NCBI GenBank assembly: GCA_963735055.1
Contig: CAVTJN010000004.1
Span: 124,001 to 188,000, forward strand
Length of the DNA: 64,000 bases
DNA from: JBBITI01 sp963735055
Lineage (GTDB): Bacteria; Chloroflexota; Dehalococcoidia; Dehalococcoidales; UBA2162
Direction of reading: 5' to 3'
The notes under the pieces are model-generated. The model made no database searches. It saw nothing but the letters and a program-made list of their open reading frames with translations, and had not been told where the DNA came from. Positions 53,677 to 63,481 of the stretch are shown here, piece after piece. Each line of letters opens with the position of its first letter. Position 1 is the stretch's first letter. The position numbers and the translations under genes were made by a program.

Positions 53677-53701
53677 GCCATCATCTTCTGGCAGAGGGTT
53701 C

Positions 53702-55216
53702 ATGAGCAGACAGCGTTATATTGGAGCGATCGACCAGGGCACGACGAGCACCCGTTTCAGTCTCTTCGACGGGAATGGCGAAGCGGTGGCCGGGCATCAG
53801 CTCGAGCACCGGCAGATCTACCCGCGCCCGGGGTGGGTGGAGCACGACCCGATGGAGATATGGCAGAACACGCAAGCGGTGATCCGGGCCACGCTGCAGA
53901 AAAGCGGGATCGACGCCGCCGACATTGCCGGCATCGGAATCACCAATCAACGCGAGACAACGCTGCTCTGGGACCGTCACACGGGCGTGCCGTACGGGAA
54001 CGCGGTCGTCTGGCAATGCCTGCGAACTCAGGACATCTGCGAACGTCTGGAGGGGGAAGGGGGGCGTGACCGGTTCCGGGCAAAGACCGGACTGCCCCTG
54101 TCAGCGTACTTCTCGGGGCCGAAGATCAGATGGATACTGGATAACGTAGCGGAGGCGGGGGCGGCGGCGGAGAGGGGAGACGCCATCTTTGGGACGATCG
54201 ATACCTGGCTGATCTGGTGGCTGACCGGGGGACCAGGCAAAGGGGTCCACTGCACCGACGTCACGAACGCGAGCAGGACGATGCTGATGGACCTGGCGTC
54301 GCTGCAATGGGACAAAGAGACAATGGCGGCACTGGGAATACCCGCCCAGGTCTTGCCGGAGATACGTCCATCGAGCGACAGTAACCCATACGGCTATACT
54401 CTAAAAGACGGACCGCTGGGCAGGGCGATCCCGGTGTGCGGGGACCTGGGAGACCAGCAGGCGGCGCTCTTCGGCCAGACCTGCTTCGATCCGGGGGATG
54501 CCAAGAACACCTACGGCACGGGCTGTTTTCTGCTGCTGAATACGGGGACGAGTCCGCGGCCGAGCACCCACGGCCTGCTGACGACGGTGGGCTACCAGAT
54601 CGGCACGGCGCCGGCGGTCTACTGTCTGGAAGCGCCGATCGCGGTGGCGGGCATGCTGGTGCGCTGGCTGCGAGACAACCTGAAGCTGTTCCCCAACTCA
54701 GGCGACATCGAGCCGATGGCGGCGGCAGTCCCGGACAACGGCGGCGTCTACTTTGTGCCGGCCTTCTCCGGTCTGCTGGCGCCGTACTGGGATGCCCGGG
54801 CGCGCGGCCTGCTTATCGGGCTGACCGGGCACAGCAACCGCGGGCATATCGCGCGGGCCGCCCTGGAAGCGACGGCGTTCCAGACCCGCGATCTGCTTGA
54901 GGTCATGGAGGAAGACTCCGGGGTCAGGCTGAAACAGATCAGGGTGGACGGCGGCATGGTGGTCAACAACCTGCTGATGCAATTCCAGGCGGATATCCTG
55001 GGTATACCCGTAGTCCGGGCACGGACGGTGGAAACGACGTCGCTGGGCGCGGCCTACGCGGCCGGACTGGCGGCAGGCGTGTGGGAGAACACGGACGCGC
55101 TGCGGGCGAGTTGGACGGCCGGGGGGAGGTGGCTTCCCACCATGGACGAGCCATCCAGGGAGACGCTGTACGCAGGATGGCGCAAGGCGGTGGGGCGCAG
55201 CTACGGCTGGGCATGA
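53702..55216 (+). CDS. glpK: Glycerol kinase
   Basis: The product has 504 residues, the normal size. GAIDQGTTSTRFSLFD is the ATP phosphate loop, GWVEHDPMEIW is the conserved block, and FSGPKIRWILDNV and GTWLIW-type segments are typical of FGGY kinases; the glycerol-specific pattern TNQRETTLLWDRHTG and NTYGTGCFLLLNTG supports GlpK over xylulokinase. The enzyme phosphorylates glycerol to sn-glycerol 3-phosphate in the cytoplasm. AGAGGG precedes the ATG, and the stop is 9 bases from glpD. No glycerol facilitator gene is adjacent. Confidence 0.93.
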   Translation: MSRQRYIGAIDQGTTSTRFSLFDGNGEAVAGHQLEHRQIYPRPGWVEHDPMEIWQNTQAVIRATLQKSGIDAADIAGIGITNQRETTLLWDRHTGVPYGNAVVWQCLRTQDICERLEGEGGRDRFRAKTGLPLSAYFSGPKIRWILDNVAEAGAAAERGDAIFGTIDTWLIWWLTGGPGKGVHCTDVTNASRTMLMDLASLQWDKETMAALGIPAQVLPEIRPSSDSNPYGYTLKDGPLGRAIPVCGDLGDQQAALFGQTCFDPGDAKNTYGTGCFLLLNTGTSPRPSTHGLLTTVGYQIGTAPAVYCLEAPIAVAGMLVRWLRDNLKLFPNSGDIEPMAAAVPDNGGVYFVPAFSGLLAPYWDARARGLLIGLTGHSNRGHIARAALEATAFQTRDLLEVMEEDSGVRLKQIRVDGGMVVNNLLMQFQADILGIPVVRARTVETTSLGAAYAAGLAAGVWENTDALRASWTAGGRWLPTMDEPSRETLYAGWRKAVGRSYGWA

Positions 55217-55225
55217 AAGGACAAT

Positions 55226-56842
55226 ATGAAAAGACAGTTTGACGGGCTCGGCAAAGAGAGATTTGACCTGGTGGTGATCGGGGGTGGGGTGATCGGCACG
55301 GGCGTAGCCCGAGACGCGGCCATGCGCGGGGTGAAGACGCTGCTGGTGGAAAAAGAGGATTTCGGCTACGGCACGACATCCCGATCGACGCGGCTGATTC
55401 ACGGCGGCCTGCGCTACCTGAGCCATTTTGATTTCAAGCTGGTCCGGCAGGACCTGCGGGAACGAGAGATACTGCTGAGGATCGCCCCCAACCTGGTCAA
55501 GCCACTACCTTTCCTGCTGCCGCTGACCGGCCAGTCGCAGCGGTTGGTGATGGCCGCCGGAATGCGTCTGTACGACGTCCTGGCATACGACAAGAGCGTG
55601 CCGTCGTACCATCACTTCTCAAGGCGACGCACGCTGGAGATGGAGCCGGGACTCAGTCTGGAGGGTTTAAAAGGAGCCTACCAATTCTACGACGCCCAGG
55701 TATCTCTACCGGAGCGGCTGTGCGTGGACAATGCGATTTCGGCCACAGCGTCCGGGGCGGTCATGGTCAACCACGCCGAGGTCACGGGCATCGGCATGAC
55801 CGGAAACGCGGTGGACAAGGTACGCCTCAAGGACGGGTTGTCCCGGGCGACCTGCGAAGTGGAGACCCGGGCGGTCGTGAACGTGACCGGCCACTGGGCA
55901 AACGGCGTGATGCGAATGGTGATCCCCAATCCGAAGAACGAGATCAGGACGACGATGGGCGTGCACCTGGTCACACCGAAGATTTCGAACAACGCACTGG
56001 TACTGTTCGCAAAAAGCGATGGCCGCCTCATCTTCATCATCCCCTGGCAGGGGTACTCGCTGATCGGCACGACGGACACCGAATACTCCGGTGACCGGGA
56101 ATACATCGCCGCCGAGGCCGACCATGTGCGTTACCTGCTGGGCGAAGCGAAAAACGCCTTCCCTAAGCTGCGGGCGGAGGACGTGTTCTATGCCTTCGCC
56201 GGCCTGCGTTCGCTGGTGGGTCCGAGCGGGCAAAAGGTGTCGAACATCTCCCGGTCCCACAAGCTGGTAGACCACGAGACTACCGATTCGGTGGGCGGCT
56301 TCTACTCGATCCTGGGCGGCAAGATGACCGGCTACCGCTCGATCGCCGCGGAGGCGGTCGACCTGATCGGCAGGAAACTGGGGGTGACGGCGGAATGCAA
56401 GACGGCCGAAACGCCCCTCCCCGGCGCCCCGGGGTTTGACGCCGAAGCGCTGGAGAAGATGGGCGCGGAAAGCGGGCTGCCCAAGGACACGATGGACCAT
56501 CTCAACGCCAGCTACGGGTCGCGTCTCGGAGAGGTACTGCAACTGGCGGCGGCCGATGCCCATGGAAAAGACCGGGTGTGCCCCCATTCGCCGGACATCG
56601 TCGCGGAGATCTGGCATGCGGTGAACGAGGAGGCCTGCCTGACGGTGAGCGATTTTCTGCTGCGGCGCGGCGCCACCGGCCTGGCGTCATGCCAGGGCCT
56701 TGATGCCGTCGAAGTGGTGGCGGTGGAGATGGGGCGGCTGCTGGGCTGGAGCATCGGGGAGTGGCAGCAGCAAACCGAAACCTACCGCTCGTTTGTGGCG
56801 GCGAGCACGCAGTTCAAGCGGGTGTTGTTTGCGAAGACGTAG
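55226..56842 (+). CDS. glpD: FAD-dependent glycerol-3-phosphate dehydrogenase
   Basis: The product has 538 residues. The FAD-binding Rossmann motif is VVIGGGVIGTGVARDAAMRG, followed by TSRSTRLIHGGLRYL and the DAAL-type C-terminal helical domain (CPHSPDIVAEIWHAVNEEAC). The enzyme oxidises glycerol 3-phosphate to dihydroxyacetone phosphate and passes electrons to quinone or an acceptor at the membrane. The start has AAAGGAC upstream, 9 bases after glpK, so the two are co-transcribed. Confidence 0.93.
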   Translation: MKRQFDGLGKERFDLVVIGGGVIGTGVARDAAMRGVKTLLVEKEDFGYGTTSRSTRLIHGGLRYLSHFDFKLVRQDLREREILLRIAPNLVKPLPFLLPLTGQSQRLVMAAGMRLYDVLAYDKSVPSYHHFSRRRTLEMEPGLSLEGLKGAYQFYDAQVSLPERLCVDNAISATASGAVMVNHAEVTGIGMTGNAVDKVRLKDGLSRATCEVETRAVVNVTGHWANGVMRMVIPNPKNEIRTTMGVHLVTPKISNNALVLFAKSDGRLIFIIPWQGYSLIGTTDTEYSGDREYIAAEADHVRYLLGEAKNAFPKLRAEDVFYAFAGLRSLVGPSGQKVSNISRSHKLVDHETTDSVGGFYSILGGKMTGYRSIAAEAVDLIGRKLGVTAECKTAETPLPGAPGFDAEALEKMGAESGLPKDTMDHLNASYGSRLGEVLQLAAADAHGKDRVCPHSPDIVAEIWHAVNEEACLTVSDFLLRRGATGLASCQGLDAVEVVAVEMGRLLGWSIGEWQQQTETYRSFVAASTQFKRVLFAKT

Positions 56843-56976
56843 GGGGAAGCGGGGGACTTCACCAGCGGCCACAGAACGGATTGCTTCGCCTCCTTCCACC
56901 GAAGGTGGCTCGCAAAGACAAGTCGAGGGGCGGGGCATTACTCAGGACCGGGGATTCGGATTGCTTCGTCGTTCAA
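56843..56976. repeat. REP-like fragments between convergent genes
   Basis: The stretch GGATTGCTTCGCC (from 56879) and GGATTGCTTCGTC (from 56960) repeat a form also seen near 48952 (GATTGCTTCGTC). CCACC-GAA-GGTGG at 56896-56908 is a short stem. This resembles the interspersed GATTGCTTCG palindromes common in Dehalococcoidia-type genomes. Confidence 0.45.
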
Positions 56977-58565
56977 CTACCCCATTGTGTAGGCGCTGCG
57001 GATAACCTCGGAAGGGGTGGTGACTCCGGCTTTTACTTTCCTCATCCCGTCTTTCATGAGCGACACCATGCCCTCTTTGACGGCCAGATGTTTGATCTCA
57101 GTACTGCTGGCCCGGTTGGTGATCAGCATGCGGATGGCGTCGGTCATCGACAGAATCTCGAATATGCCGGTCCGGCCCAGGTAACCGGTGTAGGCACACG
57201 ACTTGCAGCCCGTACCGTACATGAACCGGGCCTGCTTTTCTCCAATTTCCTGTTCGTAAGCCATCTGCTCCATGGACGGCGCTTCGATCAACTGAGCACA
57301 GTCCGGACAGATGCGCCGGACCATGCGCTGGGCGACGATGCCGATCATGCACGACGCGATCAAGAAGTTCTCGATATTCAGGTCGAGCATCCGGAACAGG
57401 ACGCCGACCGTGTCATTGGCGTGGATGGAGGACAGCATCAGATGTCCGGTCAAGGCAGCCTGGACAGCGATGTTGGCCGTCTCGCTGTCGCGGATCTCGC
57501 CCACCAGTATCACGTCGGGGTCGAGACGCAGTATCGACCGCAGGCCGGAGGCGAAGGTGATGCCCGCCAGGTTGTTGACCTGGATCTGGTTAATGTCCTT
57601 GAAGCGGTACTCAGCGGGGTCTTCAATGGTGACGATGTTCCGTCCCATCTTGTCCAGCGAGTTGACCGAACCGTAAAGGGTAGTGGTCTTGCCGGCGCCG
57701 GTAGGGCCCGATATCAGGATCATCCCATGCGGCACCTTGAGCATCTCTTTGTACTTGGCCAGACCGCTGTCCAGCATGCCCAGTTCGGACAGTTCAATCA
57801 CTGCCAGGGACTTGTCAAGGATCCTGAGGACCGCCATTTCCCCCCAGACGGTGGGGGCGACGGCGACGCGGATATCGATCTCCCGGCCTTTGGCCACGGC
57901 GGTGAACTGGCCGTCCTGGGGACGCTGGCGTTCGGCGATATTCAACTCCGAAAGTATCTTGATCCTTGAAATCAGGGACCTCCGCACGCTCATGGGCAGG
58001 GACATCATGTCCTGGAGAATGCCGTCGATCCGGTAGCGGACGCGGAGGCGGTCGTCCTCCGGTTCAATATGAATATCGGAAGCACGCGCCTTTACCGCTT
58101 CTTCGACGATCAGGGTGAGGGCCTGGGTAAGCGGGCTGTCGAGGGTGGCGCTGATGGCGGGGCTGTCGTCGGTGGAATCTTCGGAAGCGGAAATGCGGGA
58201 AATCGTTTTCTCGATCTCGCCGTAACCCTTGTAGCTGAAATCGATCGCTTCCCGCACCTCGCGGGCAGCCGGCCGACACCGGGACGATCCGCATCTTGCT
58301 CTGGGCAGCGAAGGCCTCCAGGGCAAAGATATCGGTAGTGTCCGCCATGGCCACCTGCAACGAGTTCCCGACCACCGACATCGGCACTGCGTTGTAGCGC
58401 CGCGCCATGACTTCGGGAATCAGCGCCAGGGCCTCCGCGCGTGATCATTTGCCGGAGCGGTCTGCCGGCAGACTTGACATCATTCTTCTTGTCGGCGGGC
58501 TTGGCAACGGGTACTCCGGTGATGACGGCAGCAGCGAGTCTGGCCATCCGGCTATCGTTTTCCAA
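56977..58565 (-). pseudogene. PilB/GspE secretion ATPase with two frameshifts in the N-terminal part
   Basis: From 58326 down to 56977 the frame encodes the full ATPase core: Walker A GPTGAGKTT, the Asp box IRDSETANIAVQAALTGH, the His box SSIHANDT and the zinc-binding CPDCAQL..CKSC pair of PilB/GspE ATPases. The N-terminal part is split. MENDSRMARLAAAV begins at 58565; a switch near 58440 moves to the frame EALALIPEVMARRYNAVPM, which runs to VPVSA near 58270; then AREVREAIDFSYKGYG resumes the ATPase frame. The same order occurs in intact family members (about 550-570 residues). These motors power type IV pilus or type II secretion assembly. No pilC, pilT or pilin gene is near. It overlaps the upstream gene by 14 bases. 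Confidence 0.82.
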
Positions 58566-59283
58566 GGACGCGAATACGCTGGTGGAGCGCGAATTGCCGG
58601 GCTTGAGAAGTAAGAGTCGGAGAGACGACTATCACCTTGTCATCAACCCCGCAGTCGTAGGCCTTGGTGTCAAAGAGCGCCACTTCGCTCAGGCCAACTT
58701 CAGTGGCGGAATGCAGGAAATCTACCCCGAGGAGCCGGCTGACCTGTCCGCCTTCAACCCGGGCCAGGATATCGAAGGAGTAGACCACCCCGGACCTTCC
58801 GGTCAGCCTGCCGCCTTCCTGGACCCTGTAACCGCGCGCCGCCAGCGATTCAGCCAACTCGGCCGACGTCTCAAATTTAAGGGGCGGCAAGGACCTGGGC
58901 GGGTTCTTCTCTTTAACGGTGAGAAGCGATCCGATGGTTTCGCGATCAATCACCATGATACGCTGCTTGCCGGCCAGTTGCTTCGACTTCTCGTCGAAAC
59001 CGGGTACCGCGATGAGGAGCCGGTTATTGATGCCGGCGTCAAAGGCGCGGTTGGCCAGGTCGAATATTACGCCCGCCTGGGCGTTTGGCTCACACCCAGC
59101 GGCGATGCCGACGGCCAGCCGATGGGTGGACAGGCCGTCGTTCTTCTCCGCCAGCATGTCGAAGGAATGCCTGATGCCGGACTTGCCCACGAGGCCGGCA
59201 TGCTCGTTGACTTGATAACCCTGCCGTTGCAGATACTCTCTGAGTTCACCCCGGAGCTCAGGAACGACATCAGTCGGCGCCAC
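58552..59283 (-). CDS. Protein with two tandem nuclease-like (PD-(D/E)XK-type) domains
   Basis: The product has 243 residues built of two similar halves. Repeat 1 (about 11-118) contains GYQVNEHAGLVGKSGIRHSF-D, repeat 2 (about 140-243) contains GYRVQEGGRLTGRSGVVYSF-D. The G-x-SG-x-x-x-FD pattern and the following hydrophobic strands resemble the restriction-endonuclease-like fold, but the catalytic E-x-K part is not clear in either half (repeat 2 has LLGVDFLHS). So nuclease activity is uncertain. It lies between the M48 protease (53 bases) and pilB (14-base overlap) on the same strand. A role linked to DNA uptake or pilus ATPase is only inference. Confidence 0.62.
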   Translation of the reverse strand: MAPTDVVPELRGELREYLQRQGYQVNEHAGLVGKSGIRHSFDMLAEKNDGLSTHRLAVGIAAGCEPNAQAGVIFDLANRAFDAGINNRLLIAVPGFDEKSKQLAGKQRIMVIDRETIGSLLTVKEKNPPRSLPPLKFETSAELAESLAARGYRVQEGGRLTGRSGVVYSFDILARVEGGQVSRLLGVDFLHSATEVGLSEVALFDTKAYDCGVDDKVIVVSPTLTSQARQFALHQRIRVLGKR

Positions 59284-59336
59284 TGTTCGGTCTCCTTCCG
59301 TTACCCGGACGGGCTGCGTTGTCTACATGGGGTGGG

Positions 59337-60647
59337 TCATATCAACGAGATCCAATCATGTCCCGTCTGGCACCATGCAGTTAGATCGATACACCGCGGG
59401 GTCGTGGCGCTGTCACAACCCTCAGTGATCGCCCGCAACCGGGCGAGCAAGGGCGGATGAGAGTAATTGAGGAAGACGTAGAAGGGGTGGGGAGTCAGGT
59501 TCGACAGATTATCGGTGGACAGCCGCTTGAGGGCCCCGATCAGACTGGCGGGGTCTCCGGTGGTGGCCGCGGCGAAGCGGTCGGCTTCGTATTCATTGCG
59601 CCGTGACAACGCATTCAGCGCAATCGACAGCAACAATTCGACCGGCGTGTAAAGCAGACCAAAGAACAACAACCCGGTATAGACCGAAGGTTGACCAAGC
59701 CGGAAGGCCTGGTAGAGGCCGGGACTACCCAGGAACACCGAAAGCAGGAAGAAAAGGATTCCGGAATGCAGGATACCGATGACCATGCCCTGGAGGATGT
59801 GTTTACGCTTGTAGTGGCCGATCTCGTGGGCCAGGACGCCGACGATCTCGGGGGTGGTGTGGCGGTGGACGAGGGTGTCGAACAAGGCAATCCGCTTGTT
59901 GCGGCCCAAGCCGGTAAAATAGGCGTTGGACCGGGTGGAACGCCGGGAGGAATCGATAACAAACAGGTTGGAAACGGGAAACCGGACGCGTGACGCGTAC
60001 TCGAGAATGGCACTACGGAGATCGCCCTCGGGGAGGGGTTTGAACTTGTTGAACAGCGGCATGATCCAGGCCGGAGCCACGAACTGGATGGCAAGCGAAA
60101 CGAGGCTGACGGACAGCCACACCCAGACCCAGGCGACCGGACCGGCATGCTCGAAGAGCAAAATGACGGCGGCAAGGAGAGGGGCGCCCAGTATCAAGGC
60201 CAGTCCCAGCCCCTTGAGGCGGTCGACGACAAAGAGGCGGGGGGTGGTGCGGTTGAAACCGAAGCGCTGCTCGATGCCAAAGGTGTGGTAGATGTTGAAG
60301 GGCAGGGTGAGCACGCTGTAGGCGCCGAGCAGCAACCCGATGTAGACAAGGCCGGTGACGGGCGAGGGTAAACCCCAACCCCGCACCAGGACATCGGCAA
60401 AACGGAAGCCGCCGGCGAACCAGAAGACCAGCGTCACCGCCAGGGCGAACGTGCTGGAAACAAAGCCGAGACGGGTAGCCGCCCGGGTATACTGCTGGGA
60501 GCGGCGATAGTCCGCCGCCTGGTACATGCCCTGGAGCGGCGGCGGCACGTCCGTGCCGAGCCGGTTCAAATTCAGCAGGTTGGCAACCAGGCCGAGCAGG
60601 TAGTCCGCTATCAAGGCGGCCAGTATGACGACAGCGAAGACGTTCAA
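59337..60647 (-). CDS. M48-family membrane metallopeptidase (Ste24/CAAX-protease-like)
   Basis: The product has 436 residues from the TTG at 60647, which overlaps the ligD stop by 4 bases (TTGA); a longer frame to 60707 is Arg/Gly-rich and unlikely. About seven TM segments are visible. The zinc-binding motif is LAHEIGHYKRKH, with the second Glu ligand in RRNEYEADRFA. FGFNRTTPRLFVVDRLKGL matches Ste24-type proteases. The family cleaves membrane-linked substrates at or near the membrane. The overlap suggests a shared transcript with ligD. Confidence 0.9.
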   Translation of the reverse strand: MNVFAVVILAALIADYLLGLVANLLNLNRLGTDVPPPLQGMYQAADYRRSQQYTRAATRLGFVSSTFALAVTLVFWFAGGFRFADVLVRGWGLPSPVTGLVYIGLLLGAYSVLTLPFNIYHTFGIEQRFGFNRTTPRLFVVDRLKGLGLALILGAPLLAAVILLFEHAGPVAWVWVWLSVSLVSLAIQFVAPAWIMPLFNKFKPLPEGDLRSAILEYASRVRFPVSNLFVIDSSRRSTRSNAYFTGLGRNKRIALFDTLVHRHTTPEIVGVLAHEIGHYKRKHILQGMVIGILHSGILFFLLSVFLGSPGLYQAFRLGQPSVYTGLLFFGLLYTPVELLLSIALNALSRRNEYEADRFAAATTGDPASLIGALKRLSTDNLSNLTPHPFYVFLNYSHPPLLARLRAITEGCDSATTPRCIDLTAWCQTGHDWISLI

Positions 60648-63419
60648 GGGGTCCCCTTCGCCAGCAGGTCGCCCAGATCCCGTTTGGCGCCGAGGATATC
60701 CTTCCACAGGTCGCCGCGTTCCGCCAGCAGGCCAGGCACGGTCAACATGGTGAAGTCACCCGGGTAAACGCTGCCCAGCTCCTCCCAACGCAGGGGAAAC
60801 GACACGGGGGCGCCAGGGGCGGGGCGGGGCGAATAGATTGACGCCAGCGTCTTGCCCCGCACGTTCTGGGCGTAGTCGATGAACACCTTGCCGGTCCGCT
60901 TTTCGGTGGCCCACTCCATGGTGATGTCCCGGGGATGCCGCTGCATCAGGAATTGACCGATGGTCTCGGCGGCGCGCCGGGCCGACCCGAATTCCAGATT
61001 GCGGACCACGGGCAGATAGACGTGCAGCCCGGTCTTCCCGGAGGTCTTCACGAAGGCGGTCAAGGACAGCCCGTCCAGGACCTCCTTCAACCACGAGGCC
61101 ACCTCGCACACGCGGTTAAAGGCAGCCCGGTTCAACTCGGGCTCGTCACCGGCCTTCTCCTTCCCCGAGTAGATATAGGGATCAAGGTCAAAGACGATGA
61201 AGTCGGGATAGTCCAGCGGAGCGCCGGCGCCGGCCGCCCGGTCATTCATCTCCGGATCGCGGCCGGTCCGCGAGTACCAGGTGTGAAACTCAATGTCGGC
61301 CACCTGGCCCAGCCACATCAGGGTAGCCAGATTGTCACAGACAAGGTACTCGCCCTCTTTCCCGCTGTCTTCGGCAATGTTCACGGTACGCACAAACGGC
61401 GGCACCGGATGCCCCCAGTGTTTCTGCCAGAAATGCTGGCCGTGGATACCGTCCGGATAACGGCTGAGGGTGAGGGGCCGGTCTTTCAAATGCGGCAGCA
61501 AGAAGGGGGCGACCCGGGCCAGATAGGTGAGGAAATGACGCTTGGTCAAGGGAGGATGGCCAGGAACCGCCGGCCACAGGACCTTGTCGACGTTGGTCAC
61601 GTTTATGGGACTGCCGTCGACGTCGATACTGAAGCCACCCTTCCCGGCAGCCAGTTGGGCCACCAGACCGGCTCCGGCCGGAGGCGGATCCGGCGGGGCG
61701 GCCCGGTGACGGGCGCGGGGTACCTTCGGCTTGCCAACGCCTCCCTCAGGAGAACTAACGCCAGCCTCAGGCGGATCACTGCCGGTGACCACTTCGGGAG
61801 GCCCAACGCCTCCCTCAGGCCGGGTAACACCAGCGGCCGGTTTGTCATCACGCAACCGGACAAAGACGGGCGCCCGAAGGCGGCCGTCGCGAGTCCACTG
61901 GGCATACTTGACTTCGACAACAACCTCGGGACGGACCCAAACGGGGGGTGTGGGGGCGGGGGGCTCCGGGCTGAATGGAGAACGGTCACTCCGTATCCGG
62001 TCGAGCCGCTGTTTGACCTGGGACAGCGTCTCCCCAGTGAAGCCGGAGCCGACATTCCCGGCATAAACGAGTTTGTCCCGGTCATCGAGATAGCCGAGCA
62101 ACAACGATCCCAGGGACCCGGCCCGATTGCCGTCGCCGGCGGTGTAACCGGCAACGATGAAGTCGCCGGTCAGCACCGATTTCACTTTGAGCCATTCCTG
62201 AGACCGCCGGCCGGACTGGTACAGGCCATCGACTTTCTTGGCGACGATGCCTTCGAGGCCGTTCTTGACCGACGCCTCAAAGACAGCCCGCCCGTCAGCT
62301 TCAAAGGACTCAACCAGTCGGACGTTTTCGGCCTCGCGCAGGACGGCGCTCAAAAGGTCTTCCGGAGCGCGCCAGGGAACACCGGTCAAGTCGTAGCCAT
62401 CCAGGAAAAGGATATCGAACACGTAGTAGACGACGGGGATGGCCGGTCCGCCCGGCTGTGAACCAGGCTGCAGGTACTGCTGCAATCGTTCGAAGGAGAC
62501 CCGGCCGGCGGCGTCCAGGGCGACCATCTCGCCATCCAGCACCAATTCCGAGGCGGGTTGGCGGCCCAGGGCGGGCATGAGCAAAGGATACTTGCCGGTC
62601 ACGCTGGCGCCGCGGCGGGACCAGAGGGTCGGGAACCCCGTGGCGAACGGCGGCGACAATGCGGTACCCGTCGAGTTTCGGCTCGAAAACCCATCCAGGG
62701 TGGGAAAACGGCGCCGCCGCCAGGCTGGCCAGCATGGGCGGCACAAAGCCGGGGAAGGGGGCGGGCCGCGCCCCCGGGGTGCCGGCCACATTCAACGACG
62801 ACAGCGCCGGGGCGGTCGCCGGCGTTCCCGCTTTGACATCGGCGATGGTCCGTCCCGATAGTACCGAGCCGGCGTCATCGAGGATATCGCCGCCGGCCCG
62901 GGCGAATTCATCCTGGTGCTTGATGAGCAGCCAGTCCTTCTCCCGGCTGCGGACCTTCACCAGAGTCCACGATCCCTTCATCTTGTGCCCGCGCAGGTAG
63001 AAGCTAATCTTCCCGGCTTCGAGGCCGCGACGCATCTCCGCCTGGGCGGCAGCGCGGTCGGTGAAAAGGAACTTCCCCGACTCGTCGGGCGAATAGGTGC
63101 CGTTGTCCCAAACGATGACCTCTCCGGCCCCATACTCGCCCGCAGGGATTATGCCCTCGAACGAGGCGTAGTCGAAGGGGTGGTCCTCAACGATGGCAGC
63201 CAGCCGTTTCTGGGCGGGATCCAGGGACGGCCCCTTGGGCACGGCCCAGCTCTTCAAGACGCCGTCGACCTCCAGCCGAAGGTCATAATGGAGCCGGCTG
63301 GCGCGGTGTTTCTGCACGACGAAGGTGAGCGGTCCGGAGCCTTCCCGCGCGGCGGCGCCAGGTTCGCCGGACTTATCCAGGTCCCGCTTGCCGAGGTACT
63401 GTTTCAGGTCGTCTGTCAT
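60644..63419 (-). pseudogene. ligD: DNA ligase D (PE-ligase-polymerase), split by one frameshift
   Basis: The gene covers about 925 codons. The 5' frame (63419 to about 62640) has the phosphoesterase domain (HRASRLHYDLRLEVDGVLKS, then PAGEYGAGEVIVWD) and the start of the ligase domain with EPKLDGYR (motif I Lys). The other frame (62650 to 60644) continues with SELVLDGEMVALD, EGIVAKK and WLKVK (motifs IIIa-V), then the primase/polymerase domain with YPDGIHGQHFWQKH and FDLDP. The shift is a single extra C in GTTCCCGACC at about 62638-62645. Domain order PE-LIG-POL is that of Pseudomonas LigD. It joins DNA ends in non-homologous end joining, normally with Ku, which is not in the window. Confidence 0.85.
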
Positions 63420-63481
63420 CACTGCCTGAGGCTCACTATACTCTAGATTATATCCTTAACCGACTGAAGACGGATGGTGAG

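Noticed and set aside
60935..62461. A 508-codon plus-strand frame opposite ligD
   Set aside because: Gly/Arg/Pro-rich with no motif; the LigD domains are on the other strand.
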